A DNA stretch of 64,000 nucleotides from DASSNU01 sp035701265 (GCA_035701265.1 DASSNU010000021.1:438881-502880), one strand, 5' to 3'; counted from the first letter of the stretch, positions 31,831 to 40,923 are shown. The notes: generated from the sequence alone by a model not told the origin. Numbers and translations are program-made.

Positions 31831-33752
31831 CGAGAGTTCTCCGCGCCTGCCCGCAACTCGGCGCGCTCCGGCCAGAGCCAGGCGATGACGCACGCGATGA
31901 TCGCGGTCGCCCCGGCGACGCTGATCGGCACGGACGGCACCAGCAGCCCGCAGAAGAGCAGAGCGATTGCCAACGCGGTGAGCAGCGGCCAGAGCGAATC
32001 GCCGGGCATCCGGAGCACCGCAACTGGCTCGGCATCGAGCATGGTCGTCCCCACCGTCTCGCGCCCCTCGTCGAGCACGGCCCCGCGTTCCAGCTCGCTC
32101 GGCGCGTGCGTGCCGGAATCGCCCACACGATCCTCCCACAACGGGTGGCGGCTCCGCACGGTGGGGATCACGGCGAAGTTGTACGCGGGCGGCGGAGAGG
32201 GGAGCGACCACTCCAGCGTGCTCGCTCCCCACGGGTTGGCGCCCGCCGGAGCGCCGCGCCGAAGGCTCACGCCGACGCTCACGAGAAAGACCACGATCCC
32301 CGTCACGAGCACGACGGTCCCTGCGCTCTCGGTGAGGTTCAGCGTGCCCCACCCGGCGCCGAGCGGATACGTGTAGATGCGGCGCGGCATTCCGAGCAAA
32401 CCCAGAATGTGCATCGGGAAGAACGTCACGTTCATCCCGATGAACATCAGCCAGAACGCCCATCGCCCCAACCGCTCGCTCAACATCCGGCCGGTGATCT
32501 TCGGAAGCCAGTAGTAGCAGGCACCCACCACGGGAAAGAGGTTGATGCCGAGGAGCACGTAGTGCAGGTGCGCCACCACGAAGTACGAGTCGGTCACCTG
32601 CCAGTCGAAGGGGATGACGCCCACCATCACGCCGGAGACGCCGCCCACCACGAACAGCACCAGGAAGCCGAGCATGAAGAGAAAGGGCACGCGCATCGTG
32701 GGGCGCCCCGTCCAGATGGTCGCGATCCATGCCGCGAAGGCGACGCCGCTGGGGATCGCGATCACCATGCTCGCCGCGCTGAAGAAGCTCATGGAGATGT
32801 CGGGGAGCCCCGCGGCGAACATGTGGTGCGCCCACACGCCGAACCCCAGAATGCCCGTCGCCACGGTGGAGAGCGCCACGAGCGGGTATGCCACGAGCGG
32901 CCGCCGGCTGAAGACCGGGATGATGGTGGAGACCAATCCCATGGCGGGCAGCACGACCACGTAGACCCACGGATGCCCGAAGATCCAGAACAGGTGCTGC
33001 CAGAGCAGCGTGCTCCCTCCCGCCGCCGGGTCGAAGAAGTGCATCCCGGCGCGACGGTCCAGAAAGAGCATCACGCACGCGGCCGAGAGCGCGGGCATCG
33101 CGAAGAGAACGGACACCGACGTCGTGAGCGTCCCCCACATGAAGATCGGCAGCCGATTGATCGACAGCCCGGGCGCGCGGAGGGTGATGAGCGTGACGAT
33201 GAAGTTGATCGCCCCGACGGTCGTCGAGATACCGAGGAAGAGCAGCCCCAGCGTGTAGTAGTCGAGATTGAGCCCTGGCGTGTAGGCCGCCTCGGTGAGC
33301 GGCGTGTAGGCAAACCATCCGCCGTTCGGCGCCTGCCCCACCAGGAAGCTCGTGTACAGGAAGATGCCGGCGAGCACGAAGACCCAGTAGCTGAACGCGT
33401 TCAGCCGTGGGAAGGCCATGTCGCGCGCGCCGATGAGCAGCGGCCAGAAATAGTTGCTGAAGCCCGACAACACGGGCGCGGCGTACAGGAAGAGCATCGT
33501 GACGCCGTGCATCGTGAACAGCTCGTTGTACAGCTGGGCGGACAGAAGGTGCAGCTCAGGGCGGGCGAGCTGCGCGCGGATGGCTCCCGCTTCGATCCCG
33601 CCGAGCAGCAGGAAGACGAAGGCGGTGACGAGATAGCGCACGCCGATGCGCTTGTGGTCCACCGTGCTCAGCCAGCCGCGGATCGTGCGTGGTGTCTCCC
33701 ACGTACGCTCCAACTGCCCGACATCCTGGAGCCGCACCGTCTCCGTGGTCAT
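31827..33752 (-). CDS. ctaD: Cytochrome c oxidase subunit I with unusual proton channels
   Basis: A 641-residue heme-copper oxidase. Heme and copper ligands are present: TMHGVTMLF, His260 with Tyr264 in FGHPWVY, HHMF (His309, His310) and AHLHYVL. But Trp262 replaces the Glu of the usual GHPEVY, and Ala338 replaces the K-channel Lys of PTGVKVF (here PSGVAFAAW). The D-channel entrance Asp111 and Asn118 (ARDMAFPRLN) are kept. The offset to Paracoccus numbering as I recall it (His276, Glu278, Tyr280, His325/326, Lys354) is a constant 16, so the alignment is secure. The last 50 residues add two helices (from about residue 580), resembling a fused subunit IV. Confidence 0.92.
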   Translation of the reverse strand: MTTETVRLQDVGQLERTWETPRTIRGWLSTVDHKRIGVRYLVTAFVFLLLGGIEAGAIRAQLARPELHLLSAQLYNELFTMHGVTMLFLYAAPVLSGFSNYFWPLLIGARDMAFPRLNAFSYWVFVLAGIFLYTSFLVGQAPNGGWFAYTPLTEAAYTPGLNLDYYTLGLLFLGISTTVGAINFIVTLITLRAPGLSINRLPIFMWGTLTTSVSVLFAMPALSAACVMLFLDRRAGMHFFDPAAGGSTLLWQHLFWIFGHPWVYVVVLPAMGLVSTIIPVFSRRPLVAYPLVALSTVATGILGFGVWAHHMFAAGLPDISMSFFSAASMVIAIPSGVAFAAWIATIWTGRPTMRVPFLFMLGFLVLFVVGGVSGVMVGVIPFDWQVTDSYFVVAHLHYVLLGINLFPVVGACYYWLPKITGRMLSERLGRWAFWLMFIGMNVTFFPMHILGLLGMPRRIYTYPLGAGWGTLNLTESAGTVVLVTGIVVFLVSVGVSLRRGAPAGANPWGASTLEWSLPSPPPAYNFAVIPTVRSRHPLWEDRVGDSGTHAPSELERGAVLDEGRETVGTTMLDAEPVAVLRMPGDSLWPLLTALAIALLFCGLLVPSVPISVAGATAIIACVIAWLWPERAELRAGAENSR

Positions 33753-34735
33753 CGGAGTTGCTCCAGATACGCGAGCATGGCCTGCAACTCCGCACCGGTG
33801 AGCGGGACGGCGGGCATGAGACTCCCCGGCTTGATTCCCTGCGCGTTCACGACCCACGCGCCCAGCGCGCCCTTCGTGTTGGGGATGGCCCCTGCAGCGA
33901 GCGTTCGGCGGCTGGCCAGATGCGTGAGATCCGGCCCGACCGCGCCGCGCGCGGGTGTGCCGCGGATGGTGTGACAGGTCACGCACGGCGACGCCAGGAA
34001 GACGCGCTCCCCGTGCACCGCCGCCGAGTCGCGCGGCGCGGGAGCGGGACGCGATTCCTGGCGCACCCACGCCGCGAACGTGGCCGGCGCTTCCGCCACC
34101 ACGAGCAGTCCCATGTGCGCGTGCTGTGCTCCGCAGTACTCGGCGCACGTTCCGCGATAGACGCCCGGTTGATCGGCCTCCACCCACCGCCGGTTCACCG
34201 TGCCGGGAACGACGTCGATCTTCCCACCGAGCTGCGGCACCCAGACGCTGTGAATCACGTCCGCCGAGCGCACCAGCAGGCGAACATGTCGCCCGGTGGG
34301 GATGTGGATCTCGTTCGCCGTGACGACGCCGGTCCCGGGGTATCGGATTTCCCACCACCACCGGTGGCCGATCACCTCTACCGTGAGCGCATTCGCGGTG
34401 CGCGATGCCGACAGCGCGGCCAGCGTGTGCGTCCCCCACAGGAACGTACCGGCCAGGATGATCGCCGGGATGACGACACCCCACACCACCACCCAGCGCG
34501 TGCGGTCGACGGGAATGCGCTCCGGCGCTTCATCCGTACGCCGCGCGCGGAAGAGCGCCACGAGCATGGCGACCGTACTCGCCACGACGACAGCGCCCGC
34601 CATCGCGATGAGGAGCCACGCGAGGTCCGCAACAGGGCGCCCGGCGGACCCGTGCGCGTCGAGCGTGGACATTGTGGTCGTGCACCCGGCGGCCCACGGC
34701 GCAGTCGCCGCGAGCATCCATCCGCGCCATCGCAT
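33749..34735 (-). CDS. ctaC: Cytochrome c oxidase subunit II with C-terminal heme c (caa3 type)
   Basis: A 328-residue protein. A likely lipoprotein signal (WAAGC, Cys18) is followed by two membrane helices (about 38-65 and 82-105). The CuA domain has DVIHSVWVP and GTCAEYCGAQHAHM with all Cys, His and Met ligands. A cytochrome c domain follows with SPCVTCHTI and the distal Met in GSLMPAV. This defines a caa3 oxidase that can take electrons from soluble or membrane cytochrome c. Its stop overlaps the ctaD start. Confidence 0.93.
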   Translation of the reverse strand: MRWRGWMLAATAPWAAGCTTTMSTLDAHGSAGRPVADLAWLLIAMAGAVVVASTVAMLVALFRARRTDEAPERIPVDRTRWVVVWGVVIPAIILAGTFLWGTHTLAALSASRTANALTVEVIGHRWWWEIRYPGTGVVTANEIHIPTGRHVRLLVRSADVIHSVWVPQLGGKIDVVPGTVNRRWVEADQPGVYRGTCAEYCGAQHAHMGLLVVAEAPATFAAWVRQESRPAPAPRDSAAVHGERVFLASPCVTCHTIRGTPARGAVGPDLTHLASRRTLAAGAIPNTKGALGAWVVNAQGIKPGSLMPAVPLTGAELQAMLAYLEQLR

Positions 34736-34744
34736 GGCGACCGC

Positions 34745-35827
34745 TCAGACCGATGCGCGAATTCGCGGCGACGCGCGGTGCCCGCCATCGGCCTCGTTGG
34801 CGGTGTCTGCGGTGGGTACGCCGTCACCACTCCGGCCGCCGAGCAGAGCGCCGAGCGCGAGCCCCGCCACGCCGGCACCGGCGAGCGCGAGCCACTGCCC
34901 GCGCGTGGCGAGCCACGTCTCCAGGCTCCCATCGCGTGCCCGGTGGTCGAACGCGCCGTGCGCGCCATGATCTCCAGGCACCGGCTCGAACAGGTTGTCC
35001 GGGCGATTGGGATCCGCGGGCTGATCCGTCTGCTGCGCGTCGTAGCCCATGCCGGCGAGATACCGGTCCAGGAATTCCGGCGCCACACGATTCCCGACGA
35101 CCGCCTTGAGCGTGGAAGTCGCGACGAACAACTCACGCCGCTCGTTCAGCGACGCCCAGTGGATCGCTTCCGCGGCCACCTCGGGCTGGAAGATGGGAGG
35201 CACCGGCTGCGCGCGGTTCGGCAGGCGGCTCTTCACCCATCCAAATTGCGGGGTGTTGAGCGCCGGCATGTGCACCATCGTCACACGCACGTGGCCGCCG
35301 TCGTGCAGCAGCTCCGACAGCAACGACTCGGTGAAGCCGAGGATGGCATGCTTCGCTGCACAGTACGCCGACTGCAGCGGGATGCTGCGGTAGGCGAGCG
35401 CCGAGCTCACCTGCACGATGACGCCCGCGTCGCGCGGCATCATGCGCGAGAGCGCCGAGAGCGTGCCGTGCACGTACCCCAGGTAGGTGACGTCGGTGAC
35501 GCGGCGAAACTCGGCGGCCGTCATCTCCTTCACCGGCGAGAACACGGACACCATGGCGTTGTTGACCCACACGTCGATCGGCCCGAGATCACGCTCCACG
35601 CGCTCCGCGGCCGCCTCCACTGCATCGGCATCGGCAACGTCGGTCGGTATCGCGAGCGCCTGTCCTCCCAGATCCTGCACCTCGCGACGCGCGCCCTCGA
35701 GGCCATCGGCGCCGCGCGCCAGCAACCCGACGCGGGCGCCCTCCTGCGCGAATCGGCGCGCCGTGGCGCGTCCGACTCCTGCCGACGCGCCGGTAATCAC
35801 CACTACTCGCCCTCGTGCTCCGTTCAT
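34745..35827 (-). CDS. Short-chain dehydrogenase/reductase with C-terminal membrane helix
   Basis: ATG 35827 is chosen (GTG 35842 is also in frame); 360 residues. The classical SDR fold has the NAD(P) motif VITGASAGVGRATARRF, the DVADADAV segment, NNAM, and catalytic Ser/Tyr/Lys in VSSALAYRSIPLQSAYCAAKHA. Unlike standard 250-residue SDRs it carries about 100 extra residues with a hydrophobic helix (WLALAGAGVAGLALGALLGG, about 320-340), suggesting membrane association. It is 9 bases from ctaC and thus heads the oxidase operon. Why an SDR leads it is unclear, and the substrate is unknown. Confidence 0.8.
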   Translation of the reverse strand: MNGARGRVVVITGASAGVGRATARRFAQEGARVGLLARGADGLEGARREVQDLGGQALAIPTDVADADAVEAAAERVERDLGPIDVWVNNAMVSVFSPVKEMTAAEFRRVTDVTYLGYVHGTLSALSRMMPRDAGVIVQVSSALAYRSIPLQSAYCAAKHAILGFTESLLSELLHDGGHVRVTMVHMPALNTPQFGWVKSRLPNRAQPVPPIFQPEVAAEAIHWASLNERRELFVATSTLKAVVGNRVAPEFLDRYLAGMGYDAQQTDQPADPNRPDNLFEPVPGDHGAHGAFDHRARDGSLETWLATRGQWLALAGAGVAGLALGALLGGRSGDGVPTADTANEADGGHRASPRIRASV

Positions 35828-35965
35828 CTCGCCGCTCTCCACCGCACACGCTCACAACGCCGCATCTCCGATTGAGAGGCGGCTTTGCCACGCCGGTCCG
35901 CATCATCCGCGCCACGCGCGTTCGCGACCGGCTGCTGGCGGCACGCGTGCGACGTGCGCCGCGAC

Positions 35966-35995
35966 TTGCCCGCTCCCGCCCCGCGTCGGTAGCTT
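35966..35995 (+). promoter_or_regulatory. Candidate promoter of pepA
   Basis: TTGCCC (35966-35971), 18 bases, TAGCTT (35990-35995). The pepA ATG follows after 61 bases. The remainder of 35828-36055 shows nothing else I can support. Confidence 0.5.
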
Positions 35996-36055
35996 CCTGC
36001 CGTCGCTTCACCTTGCCGGCGCCCGGCGTCCGCACTCGCATCGCGACCACCCATC

Positions 36056-37534
36056 ATGCCACTTCGGATCACCGCCCGACGCGTAGCGCTCTCCGCGCTC
36101 GACACGCCGCTGCTCGTTCTCGCTCTGCGGAAGTCCCCCACGCTCACACCGCCGCTCGCCGAGTTGGATCGCGCGCTGGGCGGCGCGCTGGCGCGCACGC
36201 TCGAGCGCGGAGACTTCCGCGGGCGCCGCGACGAGATGCTGCACCTTGCCGGCGGCGCACAGGGACCGGCGCGCGTGCTGCTGGTGGGTCTGGGCGACCC
36301 GGGCGATCGGCCGGACGCGTTGTGGCGCGCGGCGGCACTCGCGGCGCGCCACGCACGCCGCTCGCGCGTCTCCGCATGCGCGTGGTGGGACGACGACGGC
36401 AGCGCGGCGACGGCCGAACGCATTGCCGCGGGCATCTCTCTGGGCTCGTGGTCGTACGATGATCTGCGCACGCCGCCTCCGGAGGACGAGCGGCTTCCGC
36501 TGCTCGACGAGGCCGTCATCGTCCGCGACGACGAGAGCGCCGCACGCGATGCCATCGCACGCGGCACCGCCCTGGGGCAGGGGATCGAGCTCGCGCGCCG
36601 GCTGGGAATGATGCCCGGCAATCTCTGCACGCCGGAGTTCCTGGCCGATACCGCACGCCAGATCGCCGAGCGTCACGGCATGCGCTACACCGTACTGGGG
36701 CGGCAGGAGATGCAGCGCGAGGGAATGGGCTCGCTGCTCGCCGTTGCGCAGGGCACGCCGCAGGATCCCAAGCTCATCGTCCTCGAGCACCGGCGCGGAC
36801 CGGACGGTGCCAAGCCGATCGCGCTGGTGGGGAAGGGGCTCTGCTTCGACAGCGGCGGCATCTCCATCAAGCCTGCGCAGGGGATGGAGTGGATGAAGTT
36901 CGACATGTGCGGCGCGGCCGGCGTGCTTGGCGCCATGGAGACCATCGGCCAGCTCGGCCTTCCGGTGAACGTCGTCGGACTGGTCGGCAGCACCACCAAC
37001 ATGCCCTCGGGCACCGCCATGAACCCCGGCGACGTGGTGCGCAGTCTCTCCGGAAAGTTCATCGAGATCATCAACACGGACGCCGAGGGACGGCTCGTGC
37101 TCGCCGACGTGCTGGCCTACGCGCGACGCTTCGATCCCGCCGTGACCATCGACGCGGCCACCCTCACCGGCGCGTGCGTCATCGCGCTGGGGCACACGGC
37201 CACCGGCGTCTTCGGTACCGATCGCGCCCTGGTGGACGAGGTCGTGACGGCAGGCGAGCGAGCCGGCGAGAAGGGGTGGCCGCTGCCACTGTGGGACGAA
37301 TACAAGGAGCTCATTCGCTCCGACATTGCCGACGTCAAGAACTCCGGCGGGCGCCCGGCCGGCTCCATCACCGCCGCGCTCTTTCTCAAGGAGTTCGCCG
37401 GCGAGTATCCGTGGGTGCACCTCGACGTCGCGGGAACCGCGTACACGGAATCGGACCTCGGCTTCATTCCCAAGGGTCCCACCGGCGTGCCCGTCGGCAC
37501 GTTCGTCGAGTTCGTGCGCGGCCGCGTGAGCTGA
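36056..37534 (+). CDS. pepA: Leucyl aminopeptidase (M17 family)
   Basis: A 492-residue cytosolic zinc/manganese aminopeptidase. The catalytic C-terminal domain has VGKGLCFDSGGISIKP (metal-binding Lys and Asp), EWMKFDMCGAAG, and the family signature NTDAEGRL at about residue 340, followed by VLADVLAYA. IALGHTATGVF and SGGRPAGSITAALFL line the active site. The N-terminal macro-like domain is divergent, as usual. It removes N-terminal amino acids from peptides. The following gene begins 3 bases after its stop. Confidence 0.95.
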   Translation: MPLRITARRVALSALDTPLLVLALRKSPTLTPPLAELDRALGGALARTLERGDFRGRRDEMLHLAGGAQGPARVLLVGLGDPGDRPDALWRAAALAARHARRSRVSACAWWDDDGSAATAERIAAGISLGSWSYDDLRTPPPEDERLPLLDEAVIVRDDESAARDAIARGTALGQGIELARRLGMMPGNLCTPEFLADTARQIAERHGMRYTVLGRQEMQREGMGSLLAVAQGTPQDPKLIVLEHRRGPDGAKPIALVGKGLCFDSGGISIKPAQGMEWMKFDMCGAAGVLGAMETIGQLGLPVNVVGLVGSTTNMPSGTAMNPGDVVRSLSGKFIEIINTDAEGRLVLADVLAYARRFDPAVTIDAATLTGACVIALGHTATGVFGTDRALVDEVVTAGERAGEKGWPLPLWDEYKELIRSDIADVKNSGGRPAGSITAALFLKEFAGEYPWVHLDVAGTAYTESDLGFIPKGPTGVPVGTFVEFVRGRVS

Positions 37535-37536
37535 GC

Positions 37537-39357
37537 GTGCGGTTGGCCGTGCGCGCGCTGCTGGTGGCCGCGCTCATGCTCCCGCTCGCGCGCGCGGCGG
37601 CGCAGCAGCCGCAGCGCGACAGCACGGCGCGCCGCGACAGTATCGCCGACACCACCGCCGCGCACCCGGCCGTGCCAATCCCCGGCGCGGACACGGCGGC
37701 GCAGGATACCATCCCCGAGGCGCCCTACGCGCACGCGGAGCAGCCGGCGGCGCTCGAGATCGGCCCGTCCTACCACTGGGATCGTCGCGAGCTGGCCGCG
37801 AGCGGCGCGTTCACCGTGGCCGAGTTGCTGGAACGGATTCCCGGCGTGACCGTGCTGCGACCGAGTTGGATCGCGTCGCCAACGCACGCCATGTATCAGG
37901 GCAACGGCGATCGTGTCCGCGTGTTCTACGACGGACTGGAATACTCGTCGCTCGACCCGCGCATGGGGGGACTGCTCGATCTGAGTCGCGTTCAGCTCTG
38001 GACGCTCGAGGAGATGTCGGTGGTGCGCGGCGCGGATGAAGTGCGCGTCTACCTCCGGAGCTGGCGTGTGGACCGCCGCGTCCCCTACACGCGCGTGGAC
38101 ATCGCGACCGGCGATCTCGACACGCAGATCTACCGCGGATTCTTCGGACGGCGGTTCCGGAATCATCTCGGCCTGCAGCTCGCCGGCGAGCAGTATGGGA
38201 CGAACGCGCCGCAGAGCATCGGTGGCGGCGATGCGCTCGTGCTGTTCGGTCGTCTCGGGTGGTCGCGCGGTCCGTGGAGCGCCGATGTGTTCCTGCTTCG
38301 CAACCGCTTCACGCGCGACGCCGAGGTGAGCTTGCTCGGCGCGCCGCCCATCGACGGCGAGCGGGCCAAGCGACTGGATACCTACGTGCGCGCAGGGTAC
38401 GGCGATCCGGAGCGCGGAGCGTGGGCGCAGGTGATGGCCTCGCTGATGCAGCTCGACGAGACGACGCCGACCAGCGGCTTCACCGTGGTACCCGACAACG
38501 CCGACACGACCACGGTGGCGCACCAGTACATGGCGGCCGCCGGGTTCACGCGCTGGGGCGCGCGACTCAGCCTGACCGATCGTCTCGTGACATCGCACGG
38601 CGGCCAGGTGAACGCCCTGGTGGCGAACGCGTCGCTCGATCGCTCCTGGTTCGCGCTCGCGGCACGCGCGGAGCTCCGTTCGGCCGACTCGTCGTCGAGC
38701 GAGGAGATCACCGCGCGCCTTGCGCCGCTGCCGTTTCTCCAGCTCACCGGAGCGGTGGGGCGCCGCCACGGCGGAAGCATCCCCATCGCGAACGGCATCA
38801 CCGCGCGCGCGGAGGCAGGCGTGCGCGTGCTGAACGTGTGGCTCTCCGGGGGCGTGCTCCGCCGGACCGCGACCATCCTTCCGGCCCCGGTCGTCTACGA
38901 CCCGTCCTTCGCCGCGGTGGCGGAGCCCGCCGCCACCGGCGCGGTCTTCCGCGCGCGGGGCAAGGTGTACCAGGACCTGGGCCTCGACGCCAACGTGATC
39001 TACTGGTCGGAGGCTGGCGCGTACCGCCCACGCGTGGAGTCGCGCGCGGAGGCATACCTGGATACCCGCTGGCTGAGCCGTTTCCCCCGCGGGAACTTCG
39101 GGCTGCTCGCCTCCCTCGCCTACCAGTACCGCGACCCGTTGCTCATTCCCGTGCAGCCCGCGAGCGGTGACATCCCCGACTTCGTGGCGAGCACGCACCT
39201 GCACGAGGTCACTGCGCGGCTGGAAATCCGGATCGTGGACGCCGTGCTCTTCTACCAGCAACGGCTCGGCCTGGTGAATCCGTACACCAACGTGCCCGGG
39301 TTCATCCCCCCGCGGCAGGTCAGTGTCTACGGCGTGCGGTGGGACTTCTTCAATTGA
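37537..39357 (+). CDS. TonB-dependent receptor plug-domain outer-membrane protein
   Basis: The GTG start at 37537 gives 606 residues. A signal peptide (VRALLVAALMLPLARAAA) precedes a Gln/Asp/Thr-rich linker. A plug domain follows at about residues 75-170: FTVAELLERIPGVTVLRP, RVRVFYDGLEY, and VQLWTLEEMSVVRGADEVRVYL. The rest is beta-strand-like, ending in the aromatic-terminated VYGVRWDFFN expected of an outer-membrane barrel (terminal strand with Phe). It is shorter than typical receptors (700 or more residues), and no TonB box is recognisable. The ligand is unknown. Confidence 0.75.
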   Translation: MRLAVRALLVAALMLPLARAAAQQPQRDSTARRDSIADTTAAHPAVPIPGADTAAQDTIPEAPYAHAEQPAALEIGPSYHWDRRELAASGAFTVAELLERIPGVTVLRPSWIASPTHAMYQGNGDRVRVFYDGLEYSSLDPRMGGLLDLSRVQLWTLEEMSVVRGADEVRVYLRSWRVDRRVPYTRVDIATGDLDTQIYRGFFGRRFRNHLGLQLAGEQYGTNAPQSIGGGDALVLFGRLGWSRGPWSADVFLLRNRFTRDAEVSLLGAPPIDGERAKRLDTYVRAGYGDPERGAWAQVMASLMQLDETTPTSGFTVVPDNADTTTVAHQYMAAAGFTRWGARLSLTDRLVTSHGGQVNALVANASLDRSWFALAARAELRSADSSSSEEITARLAPLPFLQLTGAVGRRHGGSIPIANGITARAEAGVRVLNVWLSGGVLRRTATILPAPVVYDPSFAAVAEPAATGAVFRARGKVYQDLGLDANVIYWSEAGAYRPRVESRAEAYLDTRWLSRFPRGNFGLLASLAYQYRDPLLIPVQPASGDIPDFVASTHLHEVTARLEIRIVDAVLFYQQRLGLVNPYTNVPGFIPPRQVSVYGVRWDFFN

Positions 39358-39382
39358 CAATCGCCTTGTGCTGTCATAACTT
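39354..39382 (+). promoter_or_regulatory. Promoter of the yicC-gmk-...-tpiA run
   Basis: TTGACA (39354-39359), 17 bases, TAACTT (39377-39382). The yicC ATG is only 13 bases beyond the -10, so the transcript would have a leader of about 6 bases. The -35 overlaps the stop of the preceding gene. Confidence 0.75.
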
Positions 39383-39394
39383 AGAAGACTGCAC

Positions 39395-40276
39395 ATGATT
39401 CGGAGCATGACGGGCTTCGGCACCGCCGCCGGCACGGTCGGCCCGCACCGCGTCACGGTCGAGCTGCGGAGCGTCAACCACCGCTTCTTCTCCCCGAGCA
39501 TCAAGCTGCCCCCGACGCTCACGCGCTGGGAGCCGGAGGTGCGCGAGGTGCTGCGGCGCGGCATTCGGCGCGGGCACGTGACGCTCGTGGCGCGGCTCGA
39601 GCGCGGCAGCGCGAGCGGGGCGGTGGTGAACGAGGAGCGCTTCGCCGCCTATGTCGTGGAGCTGCGCACACTCCGCCAGCGCTACGCTCTGGGGGAGGGT
39701 CCCGATCTGGCGACCGTGCTGCGATTGCCGGACGTCCTCACGGGCGGTGAGCCTGCGGAGGACGGTGAGGGAGGCGGCGAGGAGCTCTCACGCATCACGT
39801 CGGAGGCGCTCCAGGCGCTCGGCGCCATGCGCGCCGCGGAAGGGGAGCGGCTGTCCGCGCTTCTGACGGAGCGGCTCGCCATAGTGGAGCAGGCGCTGGG
39901 CAGGGTCGCCGCGCGGGCGCCGGAGCGACTCGTGACCGAGCGCGATCGGCTGCGGAAGGCAATTGAAGATCTGACGGCGGGAGTGGCGCTCGATCCGGCG
40001 CGCGTGGCTCAGGAAATCGCGGTTCTCGCCGACCGGCTGGATGTGAGCGAGGAGATCGACCGCTTTCGCGCGCACATTGCCGCGTTTCGCGATGCGATCG
40101 CACGCGCCGGCCATGACGGCGGCGTGGGCAAGCGACTCGGGTTCTTGCTGCAGGAGATGCTGCGGGAGGCGAACACGACGGCGAGCAAGGCGCGCGACGC
40201 GCAGATGGCGCACGACGTCGTGACGATCAAGGAGGAGCTCGAGCGGCTGGCCGAACAGGTCGAGAACGTCGAGTGA
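39395..40276 (+). CDS. yicC: YicC family protein (endoribonuclease-related)
   Basis: A 293-residue protein. The N-terminal YicC_N domain has MIRSMTGFGTAAG and VELRSVNHRFF. The C-terminal DUF1732 domain has KRLGFLLQEMLREANTTASKA and the closing VVTIKEELERLAEQVENVE. E. coli YicC has been linked to RNA decay. There is no Shine-Dalgarno before the ATG, which fits the near-leaderless start predicted from the promoter. gmk overlaps its stop by 4 bases, a pairing seen in many bacteria. Confidence 0.93.
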   Translation: MIRSMTGFGTAAGTVGPHRVTVELRSVNHRFFSPSIKLPPTLTRWEPEVREVLRRGIRRGHVTLVARLERGSASGAVVNEERFAAYVVELRTLRQRYALGEGPDLATVLRLPDVLTGGEPAEDGEGGGEELSRITSEALQALGAMRAAEGERLSALLTERLAIVEQALGRVAARAPERLVTERDRLRKAIEDLTAGVALDPARVAQEIAVLADRLDVSEEIDRFRAHIAAFRDAIARAGHDGGVGKRLGFLLQEMLREANTTASKARDAQMAHDVVTIKEELERLAEQVENVE

Positions 40277-40920
40277 GCGCCTTCCCCGTCATCCTGTCGG
40301 CACCGTCGGGCGGGGGGAAGACGAGCATCGCGCACCGCCTGCTCGAAGCGCGCGGGGACGTGGGCTACTCGGTGTCGTGTACCACGCGCCCGCCACGGCC
40401 GGGGGAACGGCACGGTGTGGACTATTATTTTCTCTCCCCCGAGGAGTTTCTGCGGCAGCAGGCGCGCGGCGAATTCGCCGAATCGGCGGAGGTGCACGGC
40501 CATCTCTACGGCACGTTGCGTAGCGAGGTCCAGCGTGTGCTGGGGGAAGGGAAGTGCGTGTTGATGGACATCGATGTGCAGGGCGCCATGCAGTTCCGGC
40601 GCGTGTTTCCGGACGCGGTGCTCGTGTTCGTCCTCCCGCCGTCGGCGGAGCAGTTGTTGCAGCGGTTGCGCGGCCGCGGCACGGAGAACGCGCACACACT
40701 GGCGGCTCGCCTGGCGAGCGCGCTGGTGGAGCTGCAGGCCGTGCACGAGTATCAGTACGTGATCGTGAACGACGATCTCCAGCGCGCCACCGATCGGGTG
40801 TCACGGATCATCGACGCCGAAGGCTCGCGCCGCGAGCGGCTGCACGGGCTGGAGGCCGAGGTGCGTGGCATGATCGAACGACTCGAACGCGAAGTGCAAT
40901 CCTACTCCAACCCGGTGTAA
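40273..40920 (+). CDS. gmk: Guanylate kinase
   Basis: GTG start at 40273 (GTGA overlap), 215 residues. The P-loop reads SAPSGGGKTSI (usually GPSGAGKST). GMP-binding residues lie in VSCTTRPPRPGERHGVDYYF and EFAESAEVHGHLYGT. The acidic metal-binding strand is VLMDIDVQGAMQFR. The lid region has RLRGRGTENAHTLAARL. It converts GMP to GDP using ATP. Confidence 0.95.
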   Translation: MSAFPVILSAPSGGGKTSIAHRLLEARGDVGYSVSCTTRPPRPGERHGVDYYFLSPEEFLRQQARGEFAESAEVHGHLYGTLRSEVQRVLGEGKCVLMDIDVQGAMQFRRVFPDAVLVFVLPPSAEQLLQRLRGRGTENAHTLAARLASALVELQAVHEYQYVIVNDDLQRATDRVSRIIDAEGSRRERLHGLEAEVRGMIERLEREVQSYSNPV

Positions 40921-40923
40921 GCG

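Noticed and set aside
32106..33974. A 622-codon open frame on the + strand
   Set aside because: Antisense to ctaD; Asp/Glu/His/Arg-rich mirror sequence of membrane helices.
33689..35875. A 728-codon open frame on the + strand
   Set aside because: Antisense to ctaC and the SDR gene, both of which show catalytic motifs; no domain in the mirror frame.
37117..39564. An 815-codon open frame on the - strand
   Set aside because: Antisense to the end of pepA and the TonB-plug gene. Composition is typical of a mirror frame and no motif is present.
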